NCBI GenBank assembly: GCA_023213395.1
Contig: CM041465.1
Coordinates: 31,441,741 to 31,505,740, forward strand
Length of the DNA: 64,000 nucleotides
Source: Cycas panzhihuaensis
Lineage: Eukaryota; Cycadophyta
Direction: 5' to 3'
The notes under the pieces are model-generated. The model searched no databases and was not told where the DNA came from. It worked only from the letters and a program-made list of their open reading frames with translations. Made by a program: the position numbers and the translations under genes. Shown here piece after piece: positions 34,440-45,754 of the stretch (its first letter is position 1; every line of letters begins with the position of its first letter).

Positions 34440-35040
34440 AGTCAAGTAGAGGTCTCGTAATGATCGATATCAACACCAATACAATTAATATCGAGCCACA
34501 CAAAAAAAAAGAAAACGAAGGAATCCTCATCTATGACCGAATTTTCTGCTGTTGTTGTGCCATCACCATTACTCACACCAGAAATGCTTAGATAAAGAGA
34601 CTGTTTCGAATCACACTTCGCAAAAGCTTTCACCACACAGACCGAATTCTAGAGCTATGCATTTATTCATTGACTGTCCCTCCATTATGTAGAAACGGTG
34701 TCCTCTGATGCCTTTTCTGACACTCCTATTGCCATTACGAAACCTCCAATCAGCCTCTGCAAAATATTCTGCTCCGCGTCTGTATGAAACTGTTATATAA
34801 GGATATATTCCAGATTTAAAAAATACAATGGTTTTCTGATCCAGACACCTTCTATTTGATTCTCCTTAGTACCTTCGTTGACATAAGTAATTCATTTAGC
34901 ATGCCCGGTGGCACATCCTCCTTCTCCTCGAGCTCCGTTCAGGCCATATGCATGAGATCCTTCGCATCTAGATCTTCCCTCTACAAATGGCAGTCGTGGT
35001 AGGTGAAGTCTGAATAGGCGATGGCATTGCAGTGCAACGC
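34440..35040 (-). pseudogene. Captured gene-like fragments, unidentified
   Basis: Higher GC and more even codon use than the surrounding AT-rich leader. Minus-strand pieces include KAFAKCDSKQSLYLSISGVS (34636-34442), a stretch with ILQRLIGGFVMAIGVS (about 34820-34700) and, near 34990-34880, DAKDLMHMA followed by TELEEKEDVPPGMLNELL. None is recognised. They may be exons of one or several host genes. Confidence 0.45.
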
Positions 35041-35138
35041 CATTTTAAATTTGAACATTTTTTTATATTTTTTCATTTCTAAAGTTTAAAAAAAATTAAA
35101 TTATTTTGAATAATTTTTTAAATATGGGGTGTAAAAAG

Positions 35139-35216
35139 CCTAGCCCCCTCTTGAGCCTCAGCCCCCAGTCCCATTTAGTCACTACGTGACTGTTAGGGAT
35201 TATTAAAGGGGCCAGC
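35139..35216 (+). promoter_or_regulatory. Leader stem-loop in element L
   Basis: Arms CCTAGCCCCCTC (35139-35150) and ATTAAAGGGGCCAGC (35202-35216) can pair. Matching arms and similar flanking text occur in the leaders of I (25220-25335), D (41645-41721, minus) and G (56458-56536); F has a weaker version. A packaging or translation role is inferred only. Confidence 0.55.
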
Positions 35217-36725
35217 ACCTTTATAAACCTTTTTTTCTTTTTCTTTTTTTTTATTTTTTATTTTACATAGGGTTACTAGCATTTTTTTGCCATAACTCCT
35301 CACTAAGTCATCAGTTTCTGACAAAACTAGTTTCATTATGTCATAAATGTTTTGTAGATCAGTTTTGACTAGTCAGATGACCAATTTGAACCTTATTTGA
35401 CCCCATTTCAGCCGATTTAAAGTCAATCAGTCTTTTTTTTACCTTTTTTTAAACCTTTTACAAAATCACTTTTTGAAATGATTGTATTTTATTACTAAGA
35501 AACTATTTTCTACCCAAATTTATTCCACAATGATATACCTTCAACAAACTTTATTAACAACTATTTATTTTAATTTTTAGAATTTATTTTCATCATTATT
35601 TTAATCACCAAAGTGGCACTTTAGTGGTTTTTAGCACTTTTAAAACTTTTTACCATAAAAGTACATGTCGCTAATTTCATTGTAACTTCTCTGTTTTACA
35701 TCAGAATTTAGTCCCGTTAGTTTCGCTGGGAAAGTGACTCATTCCCCTTTGATATGGCATAGTTTTTTATATGTTTTAACATATTTTTACTAATTTTCAA
35801 ATTGCTCAAATTAGAGGTACTTAATTACCTCCAACATGCCATTTTTACACATTTTTATATATATTTCTCAAAAATTTTCAGCTGAAAGTATATTGCGTAG
35901 TCTTCTAAATAATATTTAATCATTTTTCAGTATTTTATAAAGTTTTATTAGTAAGTTTATGTTTTTTTGAGCTCCATGCTCCCTTTAAGCCCAAAAAAAG
36001 AGGCCTATACCTTTGATTCATAAAAAATTAACTTGTAAGAACCCATTTTTAAAACAGTTAGTTCCATTAGATAGATATTTTATTAATCTCCATATTGGTG
36101 AAGATTTATATTCTTCTGATATCATTTAGTATATTTTCAAAGTAGCCAAACTTGAGGTTATCCTCTAAACCTTCTTTTAAAAAGCGTTTCTTCATACTCC
36201 TTATCTTTCAAAGTAAAATATACATATATTTCAATTTTTTTCATCATTGTATATTATCATCAAGGCTAAGGATTTACTGCATTAAGAGTTTATATTTATT
36301 CATTTAAAACTCGAAAGGTTAAGATCATTTTTTATCATCAAAGTTTATTTTAAATTTGCTTAAGATATTTATTATATTCAAATTTTCTCTTATATTCATT
36401 TCATTTCAAAGTTTATTTGAAAAGCACACCTATTGAAAAGCCATTTTTATCATTATTGAAATGATCATTTCCTTATTATGTTTAGTTCATATATTTTACA
36501 AAGGCATACATATATTGAAAGCATTTATCATTATTGTAAAGATTATTTTCTTATTGCAACCTAAAAGTTGCATCCTCTTAATTTAACCTGTAAAAGCATC
36601 TTTCATTTTTTAAAGGGCATTATATCTCCTTTAAAAAGTTTATTTGAAATCATATAAATTCATTCATTTATTGACTTCTTAATTTGGTAAAAGCATACCT
36701 TTTATGTACTAAATTTTTTTTTTAA
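35217..36725 (+). other. Leader of element L, gag-proximal part
   Basis: T-rich, non-coding, about 1.5 kb between the stem-loop and the Gag-like gene. No domain on either strand and no match elsewhere in the window, except for the first 150 bp, which resemble the stretch after the stem-loop in I, F and G. Confidence 0.5.
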
Positions 36726-37428
36726 ATGACACAATTTCCTATTTTCGATGGGCACAAATTTTCACTTTGGTATAATACTATGCAAGACTATTTTATTGAA
36801 CATGATCTTTTGAAATATTTACAATATGAGTGTAATCTAAGTATTAAAGAAAATTTTAGAAAGGATGATGAAGTTTTATGATTATTATTTTGCACTATGA
36901 ATGATGATATTTTTTCAAAGGTTTTTTAATTAACTACTTTTAAATCTGTTTGGGATGTATTGATTTCCACTTATGGGGGAGATACCCTCAATGTATTCGA
37001 TGATATTTTTGATGAGCATATGAGACATATGACAGAATAGGTGAATCATAATGACAACACTCATGAAGATTCAGATCAAATGCAGGACCAACTCAAGTAC
37101 CTGATCCTCCATTTGAGGGGGAGAATGAATCTTATAACATGATGGAGAATGAATCTTATGATATGATAGAAAAGAGACCTAATGATATGACAGTCAAAGT
37201 TAAATTTCCAGAAATTAAAGTTAAAGTTGCAACTATTCTTTTTTGTACAAATCAAGCATCATTTACTTACAGTTTTTTTACATCATTCTATGGTAAAGAA
37301 ACATATGTGGCTATAAGGATGAGAATAGTTGATAAAGATCAAGATCAAAATTTTAAAGTTTTTTTCAAATACAAGTTCCATAAGTTCAAGGAGAAGATAC
37401 AAGTATTTGTGATGACCATTAAGGGGGA
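36726..37428 (+). pseudogene. Gag-like gene of element L
   Basis: ATG at 36726. The N-terminal part has FPIFDGHKFSLWYNTMQDYF, then FCTMNDDIFSKVF and KSVWDVLISTYGGDTL, the UBN2-type copia Gag pattern, with three internal stops. A short acidic stretch follows, then an open frame (37139-37453) whose end reads DKDQDQNFKVFF then KYKFHKFKEK directly before the PPT. The last motif resembles those of B and D (DKD..., FKTF, KFKE). No zinc knuckle and no pol. A deletion probably removed part of the middle. Confidence 0.75.
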
Positions 37429-37431
37429 GAA
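37420..37431 (+). other. Polypurine tract of element L
   Basis: TAAGGGGGAGAA directly before the 3' LTR start TGTTGGAG. Confidence 0.9.
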
Positions 37432-37892
37432 TGTTGGAGTTAATTGTCATTAGTCCACTCCCATCTTCCAACCAGGGGAACATACCTCATCATCTTTAAT
37501 TTATACATGTGGCTGCTCAACATGTGTAGGTAAGTTAAGGTAAGTTTAATGTTGATTTAAGTTAATTTGAGCTAGTTTTATTTGAGTTAAGTTAGCATTA
37601 TTTTATTATTAATTTAAATTTTAGGGGTTGAGGAGTTTCTCTCCTCCCCCAAAATTATAAATATTGAGGGGTGTGCAACCTTGGTGTCTTTAAACACTGC
37701 CCTCATTTAGAAAATTTGTAATGCTCACTTGCCATAATGGATTGGATATAGAAGTTTCATGTGTTTATGCTACAACAATGTATTGATGTATTGATCTATT
37801 AAAGTTTATTCTATGTTCTGCCCTATTCTCCTTGAATATTATTTCCTACATTTGGTATTAAAGCTACTTGGAGCTCCATATTTTTTTCAACA
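37432..37892 (+). repeat. 3' LTR of element L
   Basis: 461 bp, the same length as 31449-31909. It keeps the internal PBS-like copy as TTTGGTATTAAAG and ends TTTTTCAACA before CTCAT. Confidence 0.97.
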
Positions 37893-38278
37893 CTCATAAA
37901 GTTGATAGGTTGATAATAACCACTCACCACTTACATAGGATCCATTGATCAACTTTATTAATTCACAAAAGGATCCTATATTGAGTTGGCCTATAACTAA
38001 GTTGAAGTTTAGGATTCTTTTAACTATCTTACTCGATAAATATTTCCATTAGGGATCTACTTCTATTGCATTGCTAGGGGCAAGAGTTAAAGGACCTAGT
38101 TTCTAAATTATTAACTATTCAATTATACTTTGAAGTTCTTCTTTATGCACTCTAATTTCTAATAACATCAATTATTTCCTTAATAAGCATTAGGTTACCC
38201 TTTTCGAAATATTTAAAAGTAGGGGCTAGTATATCATCTAGTCCATAAAATTATGATGATCAACTAGTGGATCTAATT
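37893..38278 (-). pseudogene. gypsy J, region upstream of RT
   Basis: Continues gypsy J across the L insertion: the minus-strand frame with WLLSTYQLYEWSPNQL joins the two sides of the target CTCAT. It corresponds to the protease/RT linker of a Tat/Athila-like element, but no protease triad is visible. It ends where the C LTR begins. Confidence 0.5.
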
Positions 38279-38615
38279 TGTAGGATGCCACCTATATTAG
38301 AGATATCTAATTAAAAATAATAAAGATCGAATAAAACCATTGAATAGTTGACACGGGTTTTAGGTAGAATTAGTCTACTTATATGTTTCAGTTTTCATTC
38401 ATTAGGAATGGCTCCACTCTACACATAGTGTACATCCATATATATTTATAAATATAAGTAGGATTAGTAATGGTCCAAATAAGAACTCGTAACTACCCTA
38501 ACATGTCATAACTGCATTAAGGACTTTTGTAACTCCTATGACACATCATCAAGCTAGTGATGAATTGATGACTCACCAATACAAATTTATTCTATGTAAA
38601 TATTAGTTTCTAATA
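38279..38615 (-). repeat. 3' LTR of copia C
   Basis: On the element strand it starts TATTAGAAACTAATATTTAC (altered TG) after a short purine-rich tract and aligns with the H LTR (4801-5070). The start is exact at 38615; the other end (plus TGTAGGATGCC near 38279) is tentative. Confidence 0.65.
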
Positions 38616-38639
38616 AGGTCTATTAATGTTCATATCATT

Positions 38640-39741
38640 GGCTTTAATGTCAATACAAGATCTCAATTTATCCAACTTTCCTCTAGCTAATAGTTTGGTG
38701 AATATATCTTCTAGTTGCTCTTTTATTGATTTATATACAAGCTTAACCTTTCTATTCTAAATATACTTCTAGATGAAATGATGATACACTTTAAGGTATT
38801 TGGTGTAATCATAGAACACTAAATTCTTGATAATTTTTAGAGTACTTTGATTGTCATAGTACAATATAGTTACCTCTTCCTAATAAAGTCCTAAATTGCC
38901 AAGCACCTATCTCAATTAGATGGCCTTATAAGTTGCTATAATAGTAACTTTATATTCTAATTTGGTGGATAACAATGTAGTATTAGGTTACTTTTCATTG
39001 TTCTAAGTAACAACAACATAACTCAAACTGAAGCAATAACCTGAAATGTACCTTCTATTATCTGCATACCCAACTTAATCAAAATTTAAATATCTCTCTA
39101 GCTAAAAATTATCATTTTGACTAAACTCTAATCTAAAGTATAATGCCCCCTGTAAATATCTTAAGATCCTCTTTATAACTTTCTAATAGCTCTGCTTTGA
39201 TTCTACCATGAATCTCAATACTATACCAACTACAAAAGATATGTCATGCTTGGTTGTAGTTAAGTAAATCAAGCTACTAATTAGTTGCTTAAACATTGTT
39301 CCATCAATACATTCCTTATCATTTAGAGTTGTTAAATCCAAATATATTTCCATTTTGGTTGGTATAGGTTCATATTCCTCTGTTTTAAACTTTTTTAGAA
39401 TTTTCCATGTATATTTAGCTTGTGGAATAAAAAATTTTCTAAGCTTTTACCATAGTTCAACTCTAAAAAAATAGTGGAGCAATCCAAGATATATTATCTT
39501 AAAGATTTGTTTAAGATCACTCTTTAGGATTCTAACCTTTAAGGTATCATTCCTTGTAATCATAAGGTCATCCACATACAGCACAACAAAGATGATTAAA
39601 TTTCCTTCAACCTTGATATATAAGCTTGGATCAGTTGACAACCTCTTAAACCCATTATCCAAAAAGTATTGATTGATCTTAGGGTACTAAGCTCTTAAAG
39701 CTTGCTTTAGACCATACAAAACCTTCTCTAAGTGACATACC
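38640..39741 (-). pseudogene. copia C RNase H and RT C-terminal half
   Basis: Minus-strand frame 39662-39447 reads KRLSTDPSLYIKVEGNLIIF and then VVLYVDDLMITRND, the RT palm with intact YVDD, followed by LKQIFKIIYLGLLHYF. To its right (39741-39663) is KVLYGLK-like text, and to its left RNase H runs to about 38640 with QSTLKIIK-like and HIIIHHHFI-like words. Stops occur at Gln/Trp positions. The RT N-terminal half continues at 43852 beyond D. Confidence 0.88.
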
Positions 39742-40087
39742 TGTTGAAATATACAAATAGATCATCCAAGGTACAAGAACCATAGAGTAAATAACATGAA
39801 CATAATATGATATCATTAACTCATAATGAAAGAGATCACATCAATAATATCATAATGGACTCCATCTTAACTCAATATATTATGCTCTATCTTAGCCACT
39901 TATTTATACATATTAGGTGGGAGAGAGTAATATGACTTGTGTTACATGTAGGATAAATGATCTCCAACACAATCAACCACATAACACTTATTCATTGACC
40001 AATAATCTAATAACTACTTAGTTGCACATATGTGCAGTACCCCTAAATATATTAGGATACATATATATTAAACATTATCCTCCAACA
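39742..40087 (-). repeat. 3' LTR of element D
   Basis: 346 bp, TGTTGAAATATAC to CCTCCAACA on the plus strand. It matches 43501-43846 throughout. TTATTTATACAT gives TATAAATAA on the element strand. Confidence 0.97.
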
Positions 40088-40095
40088 CCTCCCTA
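40088..40095 (-). other. Polypurine tract of element D
   Basis: CCTCCCTA on the plus strand (element strand TAGGGAGG) next to the LTR start TGTTGGAGG. Confidence 0.8.
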
Positions 40096-40189
40096 TAATG
40101 TTTAATATCAAGACTATAAAAAAAAATAACTTAATACTAAAGACTAATATGACACTTGACACTAGACTTGCGATATTAAACATTTGACC

Positions 40190-41400
40190 AATATGTACTC
40201 TACATTCTTTGAATTTGTAGCGTCTTGATCTTGGAATAGTCTTGAACACAATGTTTTCACCTTGATCTCTGTCTTTATTCTTGTAGTGTTATCTTTGAGA
40301 TAGTCCTTTAGAGTGATGGTCCTTGAACTTTGCCTTCTTCATCTTCATATGCAATAGGGAATCTTTTGTCATGCAAAACGTGCGATAAATCATGGCCAAA
40401 TCAACTTGAGCCTAATGTAGACTTGTCAGGTGATCCTGTATGTACTCATCAAAAGCATCTTCAAAGTGTACATCAAGTGTATCTTCAATCAATGTTTTAG
40501 TCATTGCCTATTTACTTTCATTTTCATCAATATATGATTGATCAATAATTATTGAACAAATATCAACATTTGAAGATAAGTCAATAAGAGAAGAATCAAC
40601 ATCATCAACATCCAAATATGAAGACAAGTCAGTAAACGGTAAATCAATATCACTTAAAATATAAACATCAACATCTTATAAGCCATCATAATCTTGTATG
40701 TATTCCTTCTTAACAATTCCTTCAACTTTAAGTGGAAAGTCTTCATCATCTTGAGAGCAATTAGGATTAAAACTAGTAACTAAATTAGAAATGGAAATAG
40801 ATTTTACTTCATCAACTTCATCCTCCCCTGAAGTAATGAATTCATCTAGAGGAATTTCAATTGCTTCTTCACAATCACCTGCAGTAGGTTCAACATGCTC
40901 TTCAAGTTCAAGAATACATTCAACAATAGTTTCATTAGTAATCTCATCAATTTCTTCACATACTTTTTCATTTGCATCATCACTTTCCTTATCTATATTA
41001 CAATCATCAATAATTATGTTTGCCCTTTCAAGAGTCTCTTGCACCTCTTTAGGGATTTTTTCATATATATTCTTTAGAAGATTCCATGCCTCATTAGCAG
41101 TGTTAGCATTATGAATTATATGAACAAGAAATTGATATAAAGAGGGAAGGTTTTCTTTATCAAATGCTGCAAGAATCACATCAATGGCTACCCAATTCTT
41201 TTTCTTAAAACTTTCCTCCCCTTCATCATTAATCTCTGAAGTGCCATGCCAAATAATTTCCCATAACTTTTTTACCATAAATATACACTCTATTTTTATT
41301 TTTTAAATACAAAAATTAGTTCCAATATACTTGGATAAGGCCTGGGGAATATCTGTTAACTAAAATTCATTCTTTTCTAGCACAAAAATAATAATGTCCT
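40190..41400 (-). CDS. Gag-like protein of element D, acidic middle
   Basis: An open frame of 200 codons (41278-40676), extending upstream to about 41400 (KYIGTNFCI) and downstream through two or three stops to about 40190. Text includes KKLWEIIWHG, DKENLPSLYQFLVHI, NTANEAWNLLKNIYEKIPKE, then a strongly acidic region (DEITNETIVECILELEEHVE) and, at the end, KKAKFKDH and FKTIPRSRRYKFKE. It matches B (KADLPSEYHF, AKEAWDFLK, FKTFLRIRHYK) and G, and lacks a zinc knuckle. Plus-strand frames at 40791-41114 and 40895-41077 are mirror shadows of the acidic codons. Confidence 0.82.
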
Positions 41401-41644
41401 ATAGATCTATAATGAAAAGAGTAACTTGATTACAAGCACATTACTCAAATTTATGCATCAACTTTGAATAATACTAACTCCATCAAAATAGCAAGATATT
41501 GCCCCAAATCATATACCAACATATTCGTCTCTGAGATACAATTTCAATGCCTTAGATGGATTAGAACGTAGGTCTCTAAATAGAGAGATATTGTAAAATT
41601 TATACTAAGAACTTCTTAAGCACTAAAACTAAATAAAGGTAATC

Positions 41645-41721
41645 TTAAGCCCCTTAAGAATAAGTTGCAGGTCGTATTAAAGTTCCATGAGACCAAAAGA
41701 CTTAGTCGCTAGGGGGCTAAC
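41645..41721 (-). promoter_or_regulatory. Leader stem-loop in element D
   Basis: On the element strand, GTTAGCCCCCTAG (plus 41709-41721) can pair with CTTAAGGGGCTTA (plus 41645-41657). The surrounding text (GTCTTTTGGTC, CGACCTG) matches G (GTGTTTGGTCC, TGACCTG). It lies about 300 nt upstream of the Gag-like gene. Confidence 0.6.
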
Positions 41722-43484
41722 AAGTTCCAAACCATATTTCAATATGACTTTGCAAAAATTATAAAAATTTTCTTAATAATCTTCACATATGCATCCTTAA
41801 GCTCGAAATAACTTGCCAATTAGTAAATTTCAGATTTGGACTTGGTCCTACGCAGGTCTCTCAACTTCTTTATAGCATTGATGAAGGGTTGCAGGTTGAC
41901 TTGAGCATCTCTTATTTTGTCATCTTGCTTAATCAGGTCCCTGTCATTGACTTCCAATTTGTGGCTGGTATCATGACCTATGGCTGATATCTTGACCTAT
42001 GTTGACAAATGACTCAACTCTCTAGTGGTTAGCAACTCGTCCACTATGATGCAACCTCTACAAATATCTCACTAGGTAGCATGCAACTTCATCCATGGCT
42101 CAGAAGTAGGTTTGACCAGGGCAGGTATCTATCTTATGGTTAATGCCTTTAATATGACCCACACAATGTAGATACGACCCTGTGTATGAAGGCTCAAACC
42201 ATAGGTACCTACAATAAAAGAAGAGCAACCTTCATCGCCCCTCTGCTCACCTCCAAAGATTAATGCAATGCTAAACCCAAATAAGTAAGACACATCAGTA
42301 TTTCCATATTCTATCCATTAAGGGTGCAAACAAAAACATTATACATTCTGAAGGTCATGGATAGATATAACTGGCCAACTCCCTGCAATATCATTGGGAT
42401 GATTGGAACGTGATGTGGATGAGGTGTGGTGTTAGGGATTTTTTTGGCACATTTGTGGCATATAGTAGAAAATGTCTTCCTCTCTTTTTATATACAAAGT
42501 TTTGATAGTTATTAAATCCCTAACTGACTAGGGGAATTTCTATTATACTAAACATTTCTCTACAATAAAACCTTCTAGATCCTTGAACTATATGTAATAA
42601 TAGATAAATTATAGGAATAACTATAATATAGCAATACACAGTAATCCTTGGTGAGGAATTATAGCCATGATAATGCTAGTATGTATATAAGGTTGGTTCT
42701 ATTACAAAGAAGATTTAGACTTGCAATGTTCTAATGATAGTGTACCTACTGGTACTACCATCTATGATCTTATATTATCACTTTTATATCCATTTTCTTC
42801 CAACAGTTCTTGTGCAACTAATAAGCTTTCTGGTGCATATTAGACCACACAAAAACTTGCCTAAAACTAAATCAATAGTCCTACAACTATTGATGGATTG
42901 CAGTGGCTAGATTTCTATAGACAACTGCCCTCATGGTGGGTGACTTCTCCCTATTTTTCATGTAGAGATCTTATATACAACAAGCTCTTCATAGATTTCA
43001 TAATCTATAGTTGGGTGTTTATTCTTCACATATCTAATCCTATTGTCTTTTTTTTTTTATGCATGCATGCAAGATAGATTTTTCAAAGAAAATAATTTGT
43101 ATAAATTTGATAATTATCTTTAATTTTCACCAATCAGATCCTTAATGATTCCAACACAAACCCTTGTATGTATGAAGTCAATACTTCAACCAGTGGTTCA
43201 AATTCATGAAGATAATTTCATGTCATCACCAAATTAAAACTTTTATAAATTCACATAATAAACCCCGACACGTAGCTTTCTTCTTATACTAAGGTGGGTG
43301 AATGATATTACCTAAAAATAATCTTATCTGGCATCATCAAACATGGTTATTAGTTTGGCAACAAGGATGGCTTCAGAATTTCATCTTCTATAAGTGAACC
43401 ATAGACAATACTCAGCTCTACGAAGCCACCTCCACCTCTAAACATAGAAATGATGAACCTACACAAAGATAAACTTGGCAACCA
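41722..43484 (-). other. Leader of element D, PBS side
   Basis: 1.76 kb without a recognisable protein on either strand. Slightly less AT-rich than its neighbours in places (41800-42250). No host gene is recognised. Confidence 0.5.
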
Positions 43485-43500
43485 ACCTGCTCTGATACCA
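43485..43500 (-). other. Primer-binding site of element D
   Basis: ACCTGCTCTGATACCA on the plus strand; element strand TGGTATCAGAGCAGGT, an exact initiator-Met PBS directly after the LTR. Confidence 0.95.
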
Positions 43501-43846
43501 TATTGAAACATACAAAGAGATCATCCAATATACAAGAACCATAGAGTAAATAACATGAATATAATATGATAGTATTAACTTATAATGAAAGAGATTACAT
43601 AAATAATATGATAATGGACTCCATCTTAACTCAATATATTCTACTGTACCTCAACCACTTATTTATACATCTTAGGTGGGAGAGAGTAGTATGACTTGTG
43701 TTACATATGGGATAAATGACCTCCAACACAACCAAACACATAACACCTATTTATTGACCAATAACCTAATGACCACTTAGTTACACATATGTGCATTACC
43801 TCTAAATATATTGGGACACATACACATTAAACATTATCCTCTAATA
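43501..43846 (-). repeat. 5' LTR of element D
   Basis: 346 bp, TATTGAAACATAC to CCTCTAATA, followed by TSD ATACC. Confidence 0.97.
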
Positions 43847-43851
43847 ATACC

Positions 43852-45231
43852 AAGTGTTCTTTGTCTTAATAATATATCTAGATGGTTATTCCATATAGAC
43901 TTCTCCATGAGATCTCTATTAAGGAAGACACTTTTGACATCAAGTTAATGTAGTTGCCATTTAAACTGAGTAATTATGTCCAGTATTAATCTTATTGTTA
44001 CCATCTTGGATACTAGAGTAAATGTCTCACAATAGTTAATACCCTCTATCTACTTGAATCCTTTGGCTACTAATTTAGCCTTATATTTATCAATAAAGCT
44101 ATCAAATCTGAACTTGGTCTTATAGACCCATTTCCATCTTATCCCATATTTGCTTGGGGTAAATTAATCAAGTCTTAAGTCTTATTCTATTGAACAAACT
44201 AGATTTTAACATCTATCGTTGTTCTCTACTTCTACTTCTAGTTACCCTCCTTAAAACATGAAGGCTCTTCAACACTCAACACATCTTCCATAAAAGTAAA
44301 ATTAATTTAATTAGGTCTCATCTTTGATTTGTATTTTCCTTCTGTCTTCAGAAATTAAACTTCTATAATGGTCTTCAAGTACTATTTAGGAAGTTTTTAG
44401 TGGGTGCAATGACCTCAAACTATATATTTAATTGTGATTCCTAAGCATCTTTATATTCCTCATCCTCACCTACCTCTTATTCTTCCTCCTCATCTCCATC
44501 TTCCTACTTTGGCTTAGTTTTTGGCTCAATAAACTATTACCTTGAAGAACTACATTTAGGTTGTTCCTTAATCTACTTCCCTTTATCTTACTAAATCTTC
44601 AAAGTGTCCAAGCCTTGGTCCTAATCTGAAACTTGCTTATCAACTTCTTAAAAAATGATGACCTAAGTTGTATGTACCTTCCTAGTTGCCAACTCATATA
44701 ATTGATATGCTTTGCTCTCTTTATTATATCTTACAAGAATGTACTGAGAACTTTTATTATCAATTTTTTTGTGTTTATCCTTAGAAACATGCATATATAT
44801 TATGCTTCCAAATAGTCTTAGTTGGCTCATTGTAGGTTTTTGTCTTGTCCATGCTTCTTCAAAAGTTATATTCCATACAACTTTTGTAATGCTCTTGTTA
44901 GTTAGATATGATATTGTATAAATAACTTCAGCCTAAAAGATATCTAAGAAATTATTTTCTTTCATCATTGACTTGGCCTTTTCGACTAAGGCCCTATTCA
45001 TCCTCTCAACTATGCCATTTTTCTATAGTGTGTATGTTATCATCAATTGCTTCTTAATTCCATGGTCCTTGTAGAATTAGATAAATTTATTAGAGGTGTA
45101 TTCTCCCCCATTATCTACTCTAAGTATCTTCACCTTTTTATACTATCATTTTCTACTTTTACCTTAAATTCTTTGAAGTTATCAAATACTTAGGATTTCT
45201 CCTTTCTAGGATATATCCAAACCTTCCTTAA
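43852..45231 (-). pseudogene. copia C RT N-terminal half and integrase C-terminal part
   Basis: Directly right of D the RT resumes (a VFLNRDLMEKVYME-like block near 43900). Then come a linker (44200-44650) and integrase: around 44700-45130 the minus strand gives a LGSIIYMHVSK-like block, EEAWTRQKP-like text, MNRALVEKAKSM and RVDNGGEYTS (about 45120, second catalytic Asp intact). It ends KVWIYPRKEKS near 45200, where E is inserted. Stops and frame changes are frequent. Confidence 0.85.
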
Positions 45232-45236
45232 AAGAA

Positions 45237-45754
45237 TGTAGTAGTCTTACAGCTTCATCTATAGGGTTTATGAATAGAATACTCTTAAAAATAGATAACA
45301 ATCCAAAGATATACTAGCAAGAAGGAAAATTACAGCAATACATAATGAACAATAACCACTGGATAATATCTCAAGTTTAGAAAGTAAAATGCATGAAAAG
45401 ATAACCAATAGAATAAATATAAGTTACCAATTACTCCTACAAGTTATGCTAAAATAAATGGTCCCTCTTCGAGGTAAGCTACCCTCCACAATTACTACCC
45501 TAAGGCCAAAATTATAACAGTCCAAGTTTTTCCTCTTGATGATCCACATGAAACCCATAACCACCCTTAAATAGGTAGCCAAAATTCATAAAAGTAAGTC
45601 AACCAAAAAAGTTATAAAAACTTTTTTTAATAGAAATATGAAGTCAAATAGAAACTCCTTTAAAAATAAGTACTTAAATATCTTCATGGAAGTCAATTTT
45701 TCTACTCATCAAGAGATCGTCTAAATAGCCTTCTAAAGCATTTAGAATACTACA
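45237..45754 (-). repeat. 3' LTR of gypsy E
   Basis: 518 bp, TGTAGTAGTCTTAC to GAATACTACA on the plus strand, followed by the PPT complement AGTCCCTCCTCTT (45755-45767). It aligns with the other copy, including a shared AAAATAGATAACAAYCC block and CATAACCACCCTTAAATAGG. Confidence 0.9.

Larger units (their letters stand above)
31449..37892 (+). mobile_element. LTR element L, gag-only, carries host gene pieces
   Basis: Two 461-bp LTRs, a PBS, a PPT and the TSD CTCAT (31444-31448 and 37893-37897). Of 5.5 kb internal sequence only the last 0.7 kb is recognisable as a Gag-like gene; protease, integrase, RT and RNase H are absent. The 4.8-kb leader holds an AGATCT-rich AT stretch, antisense host gene fragments (about 33540-35040) and the CCCC/GGGG stem-loop. 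It lies in gypsy J. The LTRs keep a second PBS-like copy. Confidence 0.93.
5885..38278 (-). mobile_element. Ty3/gypsy element J, dispersed by later insertions
   Basis: Five islands read in one direction and in the right order when the inserted elements are removed: upstream region 37893-38278, RT 30508-31448 and 30039-30277, RNase H end plus integrase zinc region 23464-24123, and integrase core plus C-terminus 5885-6986. The breaks are exactly the insertions K, I, SINE and L, each with its own TSD. Integrase follows RNase H, as in gypsy. The text after RNase H (DDSFPNEY, compare D.FPDE) and the integrase C-terminus (EFPN.(T/S)NA-like) suggest a non-chromodomain Tat/Athila lineage. No LTR of J is recognised. 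Confidence 0.8.
39742..43846 (-). mobile_element. Gag-only LTR element D (non-autonomous)
   Basis: 4105 bp with two 346-bp LTRs, PBS, PPT and a perfect TSD ATACC (39737-39741 and 43847-43851), inserted in the RT of C. Its only gene is Gag-like (about 41400-40190). A 2.1-kb leader separates PBS and gag. No pol domain is seen. Size and plan are the same as B and G. Confidence 0.95.

Noticed and set aside
40791-41114. Plus-strand Ser-rich frame of 107 codons
   Set aside because: It is the mirror of acidic GAA/GAT codons of the Gag-like gene of D on the other strand.
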